NCBI GenBank assembly: GCA_904502025.1
Contig: CAJGDJ010000013.1
Location: forward strand, 1 to 56,989
Length of the DNA: 56,989 nt
Origin: an uncultured Muribaculaceae bacterium
Lineage (GTDB): Bacteria; Bacteroidota; Bacteroidia; Bacteroidales; Muribaculaceae
Reading direction: 5' to 3'
Shown: positions 44,192 through 52,982 of the stretch, one piece after another
Numbering within the stretch: position 1 is the stretch's first letter
How the letters are laid out: each line of letters opens with the position of its first letter
Notes under the pieces: generated by a model
What the model was told of the DNA's origin: nothing
The model's input: the letters and a program-made list of their open reading frames with translations, nothing else
Database searches by the model: none
Translations under genes and position numbers: made by a program

Positions 44192-46563
44192 TTAGTCAAT
44201 TATTGTTGGTAATATGGATATTGTTATTCCCATCAACTTTTTATGGGCAAAATATTACAGAAATCAATTTTTGTGATAGAAAATACGAGTATAAAGTAGG
44301 AAAAGATAGCATTACCTTATTTTTTAATGTATTAGATAAATATGGTAATAGACAGCAAGATGTTTCCATTGATCAATTAGAAGATTATTTGGATATTAAA
44401 GAAGATGGAGTGGTTATTCCAATTGATAAACGGTCGATAACTGCTGTTGTATCGGGTAAACGAATTCCATCGGAATATACATTTTCAGTTTTAATTGATT
44501 TAAGTATCCCACAGGGAGGAAAGGAGCAAATTTATAATATTGTAGGGAAATTAATAGAGAGTGCTCCTGATAGTTGTGTCTATTTATCGTTCTTTGGAAA
44601 TAATGTTACCAATAGTGAATTGGTAAATGTTGAAAATTATAAATCATTAAAGCATAAATTTACAGAATCATCAGAAAATAAATATTTCTATAGTGGGATT
44701 TTTTCAAAACTATATGAATTTAGTGATGAATATTCTGATTTAGTGTCATTGATAAAAGCACAAGAAGGCTATCAAAAGAATCATGAAATTAAAAATAGAG
44801 CAAAAGTTAACAAAGATAAAAATATATTGTTTGTATTTACAGAAGGTAGTAAACGACCTTCAGATGAGGATTTGAGTTTTGTTGAAATAACAGAATATAT
44901 AGAATCGGCACAAATGCTCCCAAAGGTATTTGCTCTATACTATACAGAAGAAGGAGATGAGCTAAATATTAAAAAAACATTGGAAGGAATTTGTACCCCT
45001 AGAAATGTTAATGGTGTGGAAATTACAGAAAAAAAAGGTAAGTATTTGGCTTCTAATGATATGCATCAGGTGCTTAGAAACTTTGAAGAAGTAGTAAATG
45101 AAGCATCATATGATTATGCTTATAGATATAAAGTTGGCAAAGATAAAATCTATTCAAGGAGAGTCAATTATAGTGCCGAATGGAAAGGAACAGATATTGG
45201 AAGTGCCGAGTTCTCTATTGGAACAGCTGAGAATCCATGGCCATTAAGAGAAGAAGAAACAATAGATATTGTATTAAAATATTTGTATGCAATATTGATA
45301 ATGTTTGGGACAATTGCATTTTTCTTCATAATTGCAAAGATAATAGTGCCATTAATTCGTTCAAAAATATTTGCATCTAAATATTATAAGAAGTATGTTG
45401 TCGAGCCAAATATATCAAGAAGAATATGCCCATATTGTAAACAGGATATACAGCCAGGGGCAAAGATTGTGGCAAAATGTAAACATATTATGCACTTGTC
45501 ATGTTGGATTCAAAATGGTTATAAATGTGCCGAATATGGACAAAATTGTAAAGATGGAATTCAAAAACATATAGATTGGAAGGATTTATTTACTATAAAT
45601 TCATTGAAAGATTGTTCGCAAACTATATCGGGTATTGTGGCTGGATTCATAAGTTGGATTATATATGAATTTTTTGGCCGTGGATTTTTTGATGGTTTGT
45701 CGGAGTTAATAGTAAATATGTGTTATGGTAAAGACGCCGGAATCTCAACGCTATATGTTGATTGCTTAAATAAAACATCGGCATTCTTAACAATAGGTTT
45801 GTTACTTGGCTTTTTCTTGTCGTTAATATTCCGTTATAATGATGAATATAAAAAGAAAGATTTGAAAATATGGACTAAAATTATTGGGTTATCATTATTG
45901 ACCGGTATTATAGGTTTAGTAGCATTTGCAATAGGTGCATGTATATTGTGTGTGTTATTATCGGTACTTGATATCACATATATTCCTTGGTATTGTTCAT
46001 TCCCAGCATATTTGATGTTCTCAATAAGCGTATCGTTAGCATTGATAATTAAATCAACGATTCCAGTCAAGAGTGCTCTTTTAGGTGGTTTGTGCTCAGC
46101 AATAATAGGTTTTATAGTATTGTACTGCTCTAGTAGAGCAACCCACACCAATGGGTGGATGAATCTGCTGTTAGATTTTATTATCTATGGAGGAGGATTG
46201 GGTGCATCGTTAGTTACGGTGCGAATGCTCGCTGAGAAATATTTCCTAATAATTCAAAATGGAGTTAGAGCAGGACAAAAAATTCCTATTCATAAGTGGA
46301 TGAATGCTGGCAATATGGTTTCAATCGGTATGACCGGAGAGTGCGAAATTCAAATGAACTGGGAGAAGAGTAATAAAGTTGCTAAAATCCATGTTCAATT
46401 ATTTATTGACCAAGATCGTCAATTACCAATGATAAAACCATTGGCAACCGGTGTGATATATAATAATAGAGCAGAGTTGCCAGTAGGAAAATCATCAGTA
46501 TTATCCAATGGGGATACATTCAAAATAGGAGATACAATATTCTTGTATAAAGAAAATGAATAA
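44170..46563 (+). CDS. Multi-domain membrane protein: vWA-like, RING-H2-like, multi-helix membrane and FHA-like domains
   Basis: A 797-residue protein. Signal peptide (about 1-26), an extracytoplasmic vWA-like domain (about 95-330; YTFSVLIDLSIPQGG in place of DxSxS, so degenerate), a membrane helix (about 369-394), then a RING-H2-like zinc module: C420-x2-C423, C437-x-H439, H442-x2-C445, C453-x6-C460. The last pair is C-x6-C instead of C-x2-C. Several membrane helices follow (about 485-715), and a C-terminal FHA-like beta domain (about 705-797; VSIGMTGECEIQM, VLSNGDTFKIGDTIFLY) with no clear phosphothreonine-binding Arg. If cytoplasmic, the RING-like module is the natural candidate E3 for the operon's Ubl pathway. 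FHA proteins regulate T6SS elsewhere. It overlaps the JAB gene by 22 bp. Confidence 0.75.
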   Translation: MDKTKKIISQLLLVIWILLFPSTFYGQNITEINFCDRKYEYKVGKDSITLFFNVLDKYGNRQQDVSIDQLEDYLDIKEDGVVIPIDKRSITAVVSGKRIPSEYTFSVLIDLSIPQGGKEQIYNIVGKLIESAPDSCVYLSFFGNNVTNSELVNVENYKSLKHKFTESSENKYFYSGIFSKLYEFSDEYSDLVSLIKAQEGYQKNHEIKNRAKVNKDKNILFVFTEGSKRPSDEDLSFVEITEYIESAQMLPKVFALYYTEEGDELNIKKTLEGICTPRNVNGVEITEKKGKYLASNDMHQVLRNFEEVVNEASYDYAYRYKVGKDKIYSRRVNYSAEWKGTDIGSAEFSIGTAENPWPLREEETIDIVLKYLYAILIMFGTIAFFFIIAKIIVPLIRSKIFASKYYKKYVVEPNISRRICPYCKQDIQPGAKIVAKCKHIMHLSCWIQNGYKCAEYGQNCKDGIQKHIDWKDLFTINSLKDCSQTISGIVAGFISWIIYEFFGRGFFDGLSELIVNMCYGKDAGISTLYVDCLNKTSAFLTIGLLLGFFLSLIFRYNDEYKKKDLKIWTKIIGLSLLTGIIGLVAFAIGACILCVLLSVLDITYIPWYCSFPAYLMFSISVSLALIIKSTIPVKSALLGGLCSAIIGFIVLYCSSRATHTNGWMNLLLDFIIYGGGLGASLVTVRMLAEKYFLIIQNGVRAGQKIPIHKWMNAGNMVSIGMTGECEIQMNWEKSNKVAKIHVQLFIDQDRQLPMIKPLATGVIYNNRAELPVGKSSVLSNGDTFKIGDTIFLYKENE

Positions 46564-46596
46564 TCATAAAATATTAATCACAAAATATTAATTCAG

Positions 46597-47325
46597 ATGA
46601 AAAAGTTAATTGTATTGGCAATCTTATTCGCGACATTATCAAGTTATGCTCAAACACCAGATAATTTTGATGTTGGTCCATACGAAGTTTCATATAAAGG
46701 CGAAGGCGATTTTAGATTCCGACTTCGTAAAGATGTTAATCTATATGATTATTTTGGGTTAAAAAAAGATACAATTATACAGAAAAAAGAAGTTCAAACA
46801 AAACCATTTAATAAAGGTTTCCAATTAAACCTATTTATGGAGTTGCCTCGACGTAGTGTTACTCAATTATATGGAGTAGGAGGGAATTGGAAACATAAAG
46901 TAGGTGGAATAACTTATATAAATGCCGGATTGTCGTTCGCTTATTTGTTTGGAAAATATAATACTTATCAAATGGTGAAAAATGAGGCATTTATGGAAAT
47001 TGGACTTCCATTGTCGGTAGAGTTTTCTAAAATAGATTATAAAAAAGCATCTCTTTATGCGGGAGTGGGTGTTGTTCCGGCGATATATACGACAGTGAAA
47101 TCGGAGCAAATAGTTAATGGCGAAAAAACTGCAGGTAAAGAGTATTTTGGGGCATTGCTTTCTCCAAGAATTGATTTTGGTGGATACATTCCTGTATACA
47201 ATAAAATTATAAGAGTCGGTGTTTTTGGCGAATATAAAATAAATTGTTCAGGAAGCGAACTAAATATATATAAAGATCATATTGGCTGTGCATTTTTGGG
47301 AGCTAATATAGGAGTCGTATTTTAA
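46597..47325 (+). CDS. Outer-membrane beta-barrel-like protein
   Basis: A 242-residue exported protein (signal peptide MKKLIVLAILFATLSSYAQ) with alternating amphipathic strands in its C-terminal two thirds (ITYINAGLSFAYLFGKY, AFMEIGLPLSVEFSK, ASLYAGVGVVPAIY, IDFGGYIPVYN) and a last strand ending in Phe (GANIGVVF). That C-terminal Phe is the usual mark for outer-membrane insertion. Probably a small eight-strand barrel. It stands between the RING and E1 genes; a role as outer-membrane anchor for the secretion machine is a guess from position. Confidence 0.7.
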   Translation: MKKLIVLAILFATLSSYAQTPDNFDVGPYEVSYKGEGDFRFRLRKDVNLYDYFGLKKDTIIQKKEVQTKPFNKGFQLNLFMELPRRSVTQLYGVGGNWKHKVGGITYINAGLSFAYLFGKYNTYQMVKNEAFMEIGLPLSVEFSKIDYKKASLYAGVGVVPAIYTTVKSEQIVNGEKTAGKEYFGALLSPRIDFGGYIPVYNKIIRVGVFGEYKINCSGSELNIYKDHIGCAFLGANIGVVF

Positions 47326-47339
47326 TAAAATCTACTAAA

Positions 47340-48545
47340 ATGCAAAAGGAAAATAAATATGAATGGGGCGATGGCGTGTATACTCTTCTTTCGTGGTTTA
47401 AGAAAGATAAAGTAAAAAATGCAAGAGTCTTAGTTGCCGGAGCCGGGGCATTGGGTAATGAGGTGGTAAAAAACTTAGCCTTATTTGGAGTTGGTCATAT
47501 TTATGTAGTGGATTTTGATAAAATAGAAATCACAAATTTAACACGATCTGTCCTTTTTAGAGAAGAAGATGCTAATAACCATTCATACAAAGCTGAGATT
47601 GTTGCAAAACGTGCAATGGAGATTAATCCTCAAATAAAAGTAACACCTATTGTTGGTAATCTATTTTCTCAAGTCGGATTTGGTATATACAAGTCGGTAG
47701 ATGTTATAATTGGTTGCTTGGATAGTCGGATTGCTCGATATTTATTAAATCGTTTGGCGATGCGTGTCGGTAAAACATGGATTGATGGAAGTATAGAGAA
47801 TATGACCGGTGTAGTTAGGGTATATACACCCGGAATAAGTTGTTATGAATGTGGTTTGTCGAGAGAGGATTTTAATAATATAATGCTTCGGACAGGTTGC
47901 CCTGACGTTGTGAGAATGCAAAGTAGTGCAGGGCGAGTAGCGACAACTCCAATCAGTGCGTCGATTATAGGTGCAATGCAGGTTCAAGAAGCAATGAAAA
48001 TTATTCATCTATCTGATGAAGAAAAAGCTCCGTTTAAGACATTGCAAGGGAAATTATTAAGGTATGAGGGATTGACAAACGCGATAAATATATATCGATT
48101 TGCTTCATGGAAAAATAGTTGTCCAGCTCATGAAAAGTGGGAAAATATAATAAGAATAGATTCTCTTTCAGCAAAAAAAACAGTGGGATATACTCTTTCA
48201 AAATTGAAAGAAGTATTAAATGTTGAATCGATAGAGATAAATATGAGAAATGATAGATTTATTGATAAAATCATTTCAGATAAACCAGAAAAAGAATTTA
48301 ATGTGATGCTACCAGAGTCAAAGCTTGATGATTATATAACAGGTAGCGAAGAATTAAGACAATTAAGTTATAGAACAATATTTCACAAATGTTTCATTGA
48401 AAATATTGATGAAACTTTTCCATATTTGGACATGGCATTAAAGGATATTGGAATACCATTGTTTGATGTCTTTCAGGTTTCAACAGAAAAAGGGATTTAT
48501 TATGTGGAGCTGACAGGTGATGCTCAAGTATATAATTTAGATTAA
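47340..48545 (+). CDS. ThiF/MoeB/E1-like Ubl-activating enzyme
   Basis: A 401-residue E1-type adenylating enzyme. The Rossmann ATP-binding motif is GAGALG (34-39), followed by VVDFDKIEITNLTRSVLFREED, the typical D-x-D-x-I-x-x-x-N-L-x-R pattern with substrate-carboxyl contacts. C168-x2-C171 and C261-x2-H264 may form the structural zinc site. Cys187 (RTGCPD) sits where the catalytic Cys of E1s or MoeB is found. The helix SASIIGAMQVQEAMKIIH closes the fold. The last 130 residues (about 270-401) are an extra domain, possibly the E2-recruiting part. It should activate the Ubl for the E2. Its stop overlaps the tssG start by one base, tying the conjugation pathway to baseplate gene translation. Confidence 0.88.
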   Translation: MQKENKYEWGDGVYTLLSWFKKDKVKNARVLVAGAGALGNEVVKNLALFGVGHIYVVDFDKIEITNLTRSVLFREEDANNHSYKAEIVAKRAMEINPQIKVTPIVGNLFSQVGFGIYKSVDVIIGCLDSRIARYLLNRLAMRVGKTWIDGSIENMTGVVRVYTPGISCYECGLSREDFNNIMLRTGCPDVVRMQSSAGRVATTPISASIIGAMQVQEAMKIIHLSDEEKAPFKTLQGKLLRYEGLTNAINIYRFASWKNSCPAHEKWENIIRIDSLSAKKTVGYTLSKLKEVLNVESIEINMRNDRFIDKIISDKPEKEFNVMLPESKLDDYITGSEELRQLSYRTIFHKCFIENIDETFPYLDMALKDIGIPLFDVFQVSTEKGIYYVELTGDAQVYNLD

Positions 48546-49435
48546 TGATTGAAATGCTTCAATTCCTTCCAAATGATATTAATATAGAAGATATATTGAC
48601 ATATCTTCCTGCTGATTCTTATCGTCTGGCATTTAGTGGCTTGCACAAACGAAATTCATATTGTGATATTATTAGCTACGATGAATCTGAAGATGGAAAG
48701 ATTGACTTTCAGATAGGAAGACGAAGTTTATATAATTCATTACCGGAATATATGTTTCATCCGGTAAATCGGTTTGATAATATCCCGGAAATAGAAAAAA
48801 AAGAGCGGTTTGCCGAAGAATATGCAAAGCAGGAGCAAGAAAAAGAGAATGCATATAGATTTTTTGCTCCATTGGATATTTTATTGTTGGAATTGAAGAT
48901 AAATGTAAAAGATAAATTACGCCAATATTATTCTTCGAATAAAATTATGCAAGATGTTATTGGAGATAGTTTATCGGAGATAGAGTCTAATAATAGATTT
49001 GTCAAACGGGTTATTCCATATTTACCATATTGTAAGGCTATTCGAGGGAATAAAACATTAATAACATTATTAATAAGACAAGTATTATTTGAAGAGGGGT
49101 TAATGATACAATATGGGAATTATACATATAGGTTGAATGATGTATTCCCACAATATAATTGTGAAGTAGTTGATGAATTGTTAAATGATACGTTTGTGGG
49201 AAATGAATATGATGAACAAATTACAACATATTCAATTCACTATTGGTCAGATGATGAATGTACTGAACAATTTGATACTTTTTTAGATGAGTTAGAAGTA
49301 TTCAGAGGATTCATTCAAGATTATTTTTTCTCAATTGAGGATATATTGAAGTTTCAAATAGTAACAGATGGTTATCCATTAAGACTATCGGATAATCTAT
49401 TTTATAACTATCTTAACTATAATACAAATATTTAG
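48545..49435 (+). CDS. TssG-like baseplate wedge protein (probable)
   Basis: A 296-residue cytoplasmic protein. The identification is by position beside tssK, tssE and tssF and by the family-like stretch RRSLYNSLPEYMFHPVNRF (about residues 58-76), followed by a charged helix and FFAPLDILLLELKI. TssG with TssF and TssE forms the wedge of the T6SS baseplate. I see no other candidate for TssG in the array. The sequence is divergent, so a profile search is needed to be sure. Starts on the last base of the E1 stop codon; tssK follows 5 bp later. Confidence 0.62.
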   Translation: MIEMLQFLPNDINIEDILTYLPADSYRLAFSGLHKRNSYCDIISYDESEDGKIDFQIGRRSLYNSLPEYMFHPVNRFDNIPEIEKKERFAEEYAKQEQEKENAYRFFAPLDILLLELKINVKDKLRQYYSSNKIMQDVIGDSLSEIESNNRFVKRVIPYLPYCKAIRGNKTLITLLIRQVLFEEGLMIQYGNYTYRLNDVFPQYNCEVVDELLNDTFVGNEYDEQITTYSIHYWSDDECTEQFDTFLDELEVFRGFIQDYFFSIEDILKFQIVTDGYPLRLSDNLFYNYLNYNTNI

Positions 49436-49440
49436 GAGTT

Positions 49441-50658
49441 ATGACAAAAAGAATATTTTGGAAAAAGGGAATGAGACTGACTGATGAAATTCTTATCGAG
49501 TCAGATAAATGTCATTTAGAATCATTATCCCAAGCATACATGTTGGCTGTGGCTAATAGATATGGATTGTTAACATCTAATCGAGAGTTTAGAATATCAT
49601 TAAGCATTAATAAGAATCTTATAGATGTTGAAGCTCTAAGTTGTTTGGCTATAACTAAAAGTGGAGATATTATCGATGTAATGTACGATACCTCATATAC
49701 AAATAGTATTGATACACGAGTAGCTATCCCATTACAAGAAGATGCAACATATATTTTAGCGATACAAGTACTTGACCGTTGGCGAGAAACACAGGAAGGT
49801 TATTGTGAGCCTGAATATAAATTTATATTAGTTCCAGAAAATACAACTATAGAGCCAAATTCTTTTCCAATTGCCCGAATCGTTGATGACCATGGATGGC
49901 GAGCTGACGAATTGAATTTCGTCCCTCCATGTTTGTATATATCTTCGCATTATCAATATATTGAATTGTCTAATCAATTTAAGGATATCTTAAATAAATC
50001 AAGCCAATTTGTATTTGGGATTACTGAGCATAAACAAACGGTAAGCATATTTTTACCTATAATTGAACAACTCAGAATAACAATTGATAAAGAGATTGAT
50101 TTAATGACACCAATGATGTTATATGGCAACATTCAAAAGTATATAAGTGGTTTTTATTGTGGATGTACATTAGATGAAACATTAAATTTGTCGGATGCTG
50201 ATATATATCGACAATATATTAATACCTCATATAACCACAAAGAAGTATATGCTCGAATAAAAGAGGGTCTTAAATTATGTCATCTTGTTTGTGAAAAATT
50301 AGAGAAGCTAAATGAGTTAGTTTCAGAAACTCCTAATGTAGATGTTGCAGCTCCTACGATTTCAAATTCGGAATTATTTAAGAATTGTAAGAGAAATAAA
50401 GCACTAATAGCTGTTGAAAGTAATTGTGTGGGAGCAGTGGTGTATTATTCAAGCGATGGAGGAGAACCAAGTAAAATACTCAACAGTGGAAATATTATTG
50501 ATATAAATCCAGGTTTTGCTTCAAATGGATCAAATGAACCAGATAAGATTATTACAATAAAAGTAAAGGCAATACTTAATGGTGTAAGTAGTAAAACCAA
50601 TACATATAAGGTAAGCTTACATAAAGATTCGAGCCATTGGAGTGGTATATCTATATAA
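49441..50658 (+). CDS. tssK: TssK baseplate protein with chitobiase-like C-terminal domain
   Basis: A 405-residue baseplate component. TssK links the wedge to the membrane complex. The N-terminal part fits the family (WKKGMRLTDEILIESDKCHLESLSQAYMLAVANRYG, then EFRISLSINKNL and FPIARIVDD), and the middle is helical. The C-terminal about 100 residues (305-400), where TssK normally has its membrane-complex-binding head, read as a chitobiase/hexosaminidase-C-like beta sandwich: APTISNSELF, then VVYYSSDGGEPSK and ITIKVKAILNGVSSKTNTY. This unusual C-terminus fits the absence of TssL/TssM and suggests a different docking partner. Length is slightly below the usual 440. Confidence 0.82.
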   Translation: MTKRIFWKKGMRLTDEILIESDKCHLESLSQAYMLAVANRYGLLTSNREFRISLSINKNLIDVEALSCLAITKSGDIIDVMYDTSYTNSIDTRVAIPLQEDATYILAIQVLDRWRETQEGYCEPEYKFILVPENTTIEPNSFPIARIVDDHGWRADELNFVPPCLYISSHYQYIELSNQFKDILNKSSQFVFGITEHKQTVSIFLPIIEQLRITIDKEIDLMTPMMLYGNIQKYISGFYCGCTLDETLNLSDADIYRQYINTSYNHKEVYARIKEGLKLCHLVCEKLEKLNELVSETPNVDVAAPTISNSELFKNCKRNKALIAVESNCVGAVVYYSSDGGEPSKILNSGNIIDINPGFASNGSNEPDKIITIKVKAILNGVSSKTNTYKVSLHKDSSHWSGISI

Positions 50659-50660
50659 TT

Positions 50661-51167
50661 ATGAAATTTGTCAACACTCCCATAGAATTTGAAAAGCAAG
50701 AATCGGCAGTATTTCTTCAACGAAGTATTGAAGATAAAATAGTGATGCTTGATAACTTGATAGAGCTGATAGTTTTTACTCCAAAGGGAAGTTTTGCCGC
50801 TGATTCGGATTTTGGATTTGAATATTGGAATAATGAATATTCAAATTTACATTATCGAGATTTTAATAATAATCACAATGTACCTATGTTGGGTGGATTA
50901 TATAATGATATAACTCGTAAGGAATGTCAAGAGAGTATAAAATGTAGTTTAGAAACCTATGAACCTCAATTGAAACATATAGATGTGTCAATTGAGATAA
51001 ATTCTATAAAAGAGGAACATCAAAGAAAAAGAAGAAAGGTTTTCTCTAAATATGAAGTTGCAGTTAAGGTCGTTGGTGTTATAGAAGATGGTTTAGGCAT
51101 GGGAAAGCAGTATGAAAAACGTGTGGCATTTTTCATGGAACCAACAGTGAAGCAAATAACTATTTGA
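50661..51167 (+). CDS. tssE: TssE (gp25-like) baseplate protein
   Basis: A 168-residue gp25-like wedge protein. ATG at 50661 (MKFVNTPIEF) is chosen, 2 bp after the tssK stop; the frame is open to an ATG at 50637 inside tssK, which adds only WYIYII-type residues. Family pattern: DNLIELIVFTPKGSFAADSDFGFEYWN, and the C-terminal strand pair ECQESIKCSLETYEPQLKHIDVSIEI (the E-P-R/Q-L signature). It starts sheath assembly. It is a little longer than the usual 130-150 residues because of a loop near 75-90. Confidence 0.88.
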   Translation: MKFVNTPIEFEKQESAVFLQRSIEDKIVMLDNLIELIVFTPKGSFAADSDFGFEYWNNEYSNLHYRDFNNNHNVPMLGGLYNDITRKECQESIKCSLETYEPQLKHIDVSIEINSIKEEHQRKRRKVFSKYEVAVKVVGVIEDGLGMGKQYEKRVAFFMEPTVKQITI

Positions 51168-51174
51168 TGTTTGT

Positions 51175-52962
51175 ATGGATATAGAGGTTGAAAAAAAAAT
51201 ACAAGAAACGATAGAGTATCTTAAGACTGTGTCAAAAAATGAATTGGATTTACAGCACATGGATCCAATCGCAAAAATGATGTTAGTAGCAGTGCTACAT
51301 GAAGGTCAAAAGATAAAAGATTATGTAGATGGCGTAGGAGATAAAATTATAGAAAAGTTTTGTGAGAATTTTATTCCTCGTCGAGAGATTCAAGCAATGC
51401 CTGCATTGTCGATTATTGAAACTAAATTTAAGCAAAAAAAAGAAGTAGAAGCAGTTACTATTGGTTCAGGAGCTTCTTTTTCTTATAAACTGGGAAATAA
51501 ACAACAAATAAATTATCTGCCAATATTTAATACATTGGCAATACCATATCAAAACTTATGCGTTTTATCACATAATAAATTAGTAATTGGAGATAATGTA
51601 TATGGTGTATCGGTTGATAAACCAAATTGTATGTGGTTGGGGATTGAAACAAAAGTTGAAATTGAAGCTCTTAAGGGGTTGTCAATATTTATAAAAGGGA
51701 CCAAAGGCGTAGTCCCAGAACACATATATGTTGGTCTTGAAGATTATGAATTAGAGTTTGCCGATATGGCAAAGTTTGAAGACATTGAAATGGTTGAACC
51801 ATTCGATGCACAACAATCATCTTTTCAATTTTTCTCTATAATTGAAAATTGGAAAGATGTGTTGTTTAATATGGAAGATAAAGCGATGCTTTATGTTACA
51901 GATCAAATTAAAGATAGAGATATCTTTAAGCAACGCACATTTCCCAAAGTGTTTCAGCATTGGTTGGAAAGTGAACAGCTTGATTATTTTAACGAAAATA
52001 CGATTTGGCTACGATTAGAATTCCCCGAAGACTTTATTATTCCTGACACATGCTCGATTTTAATAAATACATTGCCGGTTGTAAATGTAGAGATTAATAA
52101 TGTTACATTGACTCAAACCTCACCCATCGCAAAATTACAAAAACAAGATAATTCATATTTCTTACAAGTAGTCGAAACATCAACATCGTCATATAAACAA
52201 GGTTTTAATATGGCGAATGATGAAATAATAATTCGAGATTTTGATGCAAGTTGTTATCACGCAGGAAACTTATATCGCGATGTAAGAAATATATATAACC
52301 ATTTTATTGATGATTATTATGCTTTTATAGAGTATAATGGCATTAAAGATGGTGAAACAATAAAACAACTTAGAGATGTAATAAATAGGATAGGAAAAGC
52401 CGTTGGAGTGTCAAACTCGAAATATAATTTTGATAGTGGAACGTATGTGATGAAAAATATGAACCAATATCAGCAATCATCTTCAATAAAGGTGTCATAT
52501 TCAACTACTTTCGGGAAATTGGGAAATATTCCAAGTGTAGGAGAAACAATGGAAAATAAAAAGTTACCATTGATTGAAAAAGATGTAAATATCATTGTAG
52601 CAGGAACCGGAGGAACAAATAAGGCTACCGTTGATGAGCGATATGAATTATTGAGATATTATTCTTTAACGAATGATCGATTATATACCAAAAAGGATAT
52701 TGAAGCATATTTACGAAAAGAAATAATTGCTGAATTTGGGAAAGAAGAATATAAACGCATTTTCATAAAAATGAAAATTGAAGGAGCTGCAGGTGAAACA
52801 AAACTTCAACGTGGACTATATATTACAATAGAGTTTAAGGATAAGAAGAATTATGAAAAAGCGATTGATAATTTACTGACACATAGGTTAGCCCAAAAAA
52901 TAAAAAATAAATCTTGCATATCTATGCCGATAAATTTGTCGCTTCTTAATTTAGAGAATTAA
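51175..52962 (+). CDS. tssF: TssF baseplate protein
   Basis: A 595-residue wedge protein of the TssF family. The N-terminal MDPIAKMMLVAVLHEGQKIKDYVDGVGDKIIEKFCENFIPRRE matches the TssF helical start (P-D-x-h-h-x-R-h-h-x-A-h). The rest is a series of beta domains and the C-terminal MKIEGAAGETKLQRGLYITIEFKDK. Length near the family's 580-620. It follows tssE by 7 bp. Confidence 0.85.
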   Translation: MDIEVEKKIQETIEYLKTVSKNELDLQHMDPIAKMMLVAVLHEGQKIKDYVDGVGDKIIEKFCENFIPRREIQAMPALSIIETKFKQKKEVEAVTIGSGASFSYKLGNKQQINYLPIFNTLAIPYQNLCVLSHNKLVIGDNVYGVSVDKPNCMWLGIETKVEIEALKGLSIFIKGTKGVVPEHIYVGLEDYELEFADMAKFEDIEMVEPFDAQQSSFQFFSIIENWKDVLFNMEDKAMLYVTDQIKDRDIFKQRTFPKVFQHWLESEQLDYFNENTIWLRLEFPEDFIIPDTCSILINTLPVVNVEINNVTLTQTSPIAKLQKQDNSYFLQVVETSTSSYKQGFNMANDEIIIRDFDASCYHAGNLYRDVRNIYNHFIDDYYAFIEYNGIKDGETIKQLRDVINRIGKAVGVSNSKYNFDSGTYVMKNMNQYQQSSSIKVSYSTTFGKLGNIPSVGETMENKKLPLIEKDVNIIVAGTGGTNKATVDERYELLRYYSLTNDRLYTKKDIEAYLRKEIIAEFGKEEYKRIFIKMKIEGAAGETKLQRGLYITIEFKDKKNYEKAIDNLLTHRLAQKIKNKSCISMPINLSLLNLEN

Positions 52963-52982
52963 TGGTTTAATATTAAGGTAAA

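Noticed and set aside
38799..48545. Reading the Ubl genes as a stand-alone Bil/Bub-type antiphage operon that happened to land here.
   Set aside because: The genes are spread between T6SS genes, the JAB and RING parts are fused to envelope proteins, and overlaps with tssG and neighbours show coupling; still kept as the main alternative.
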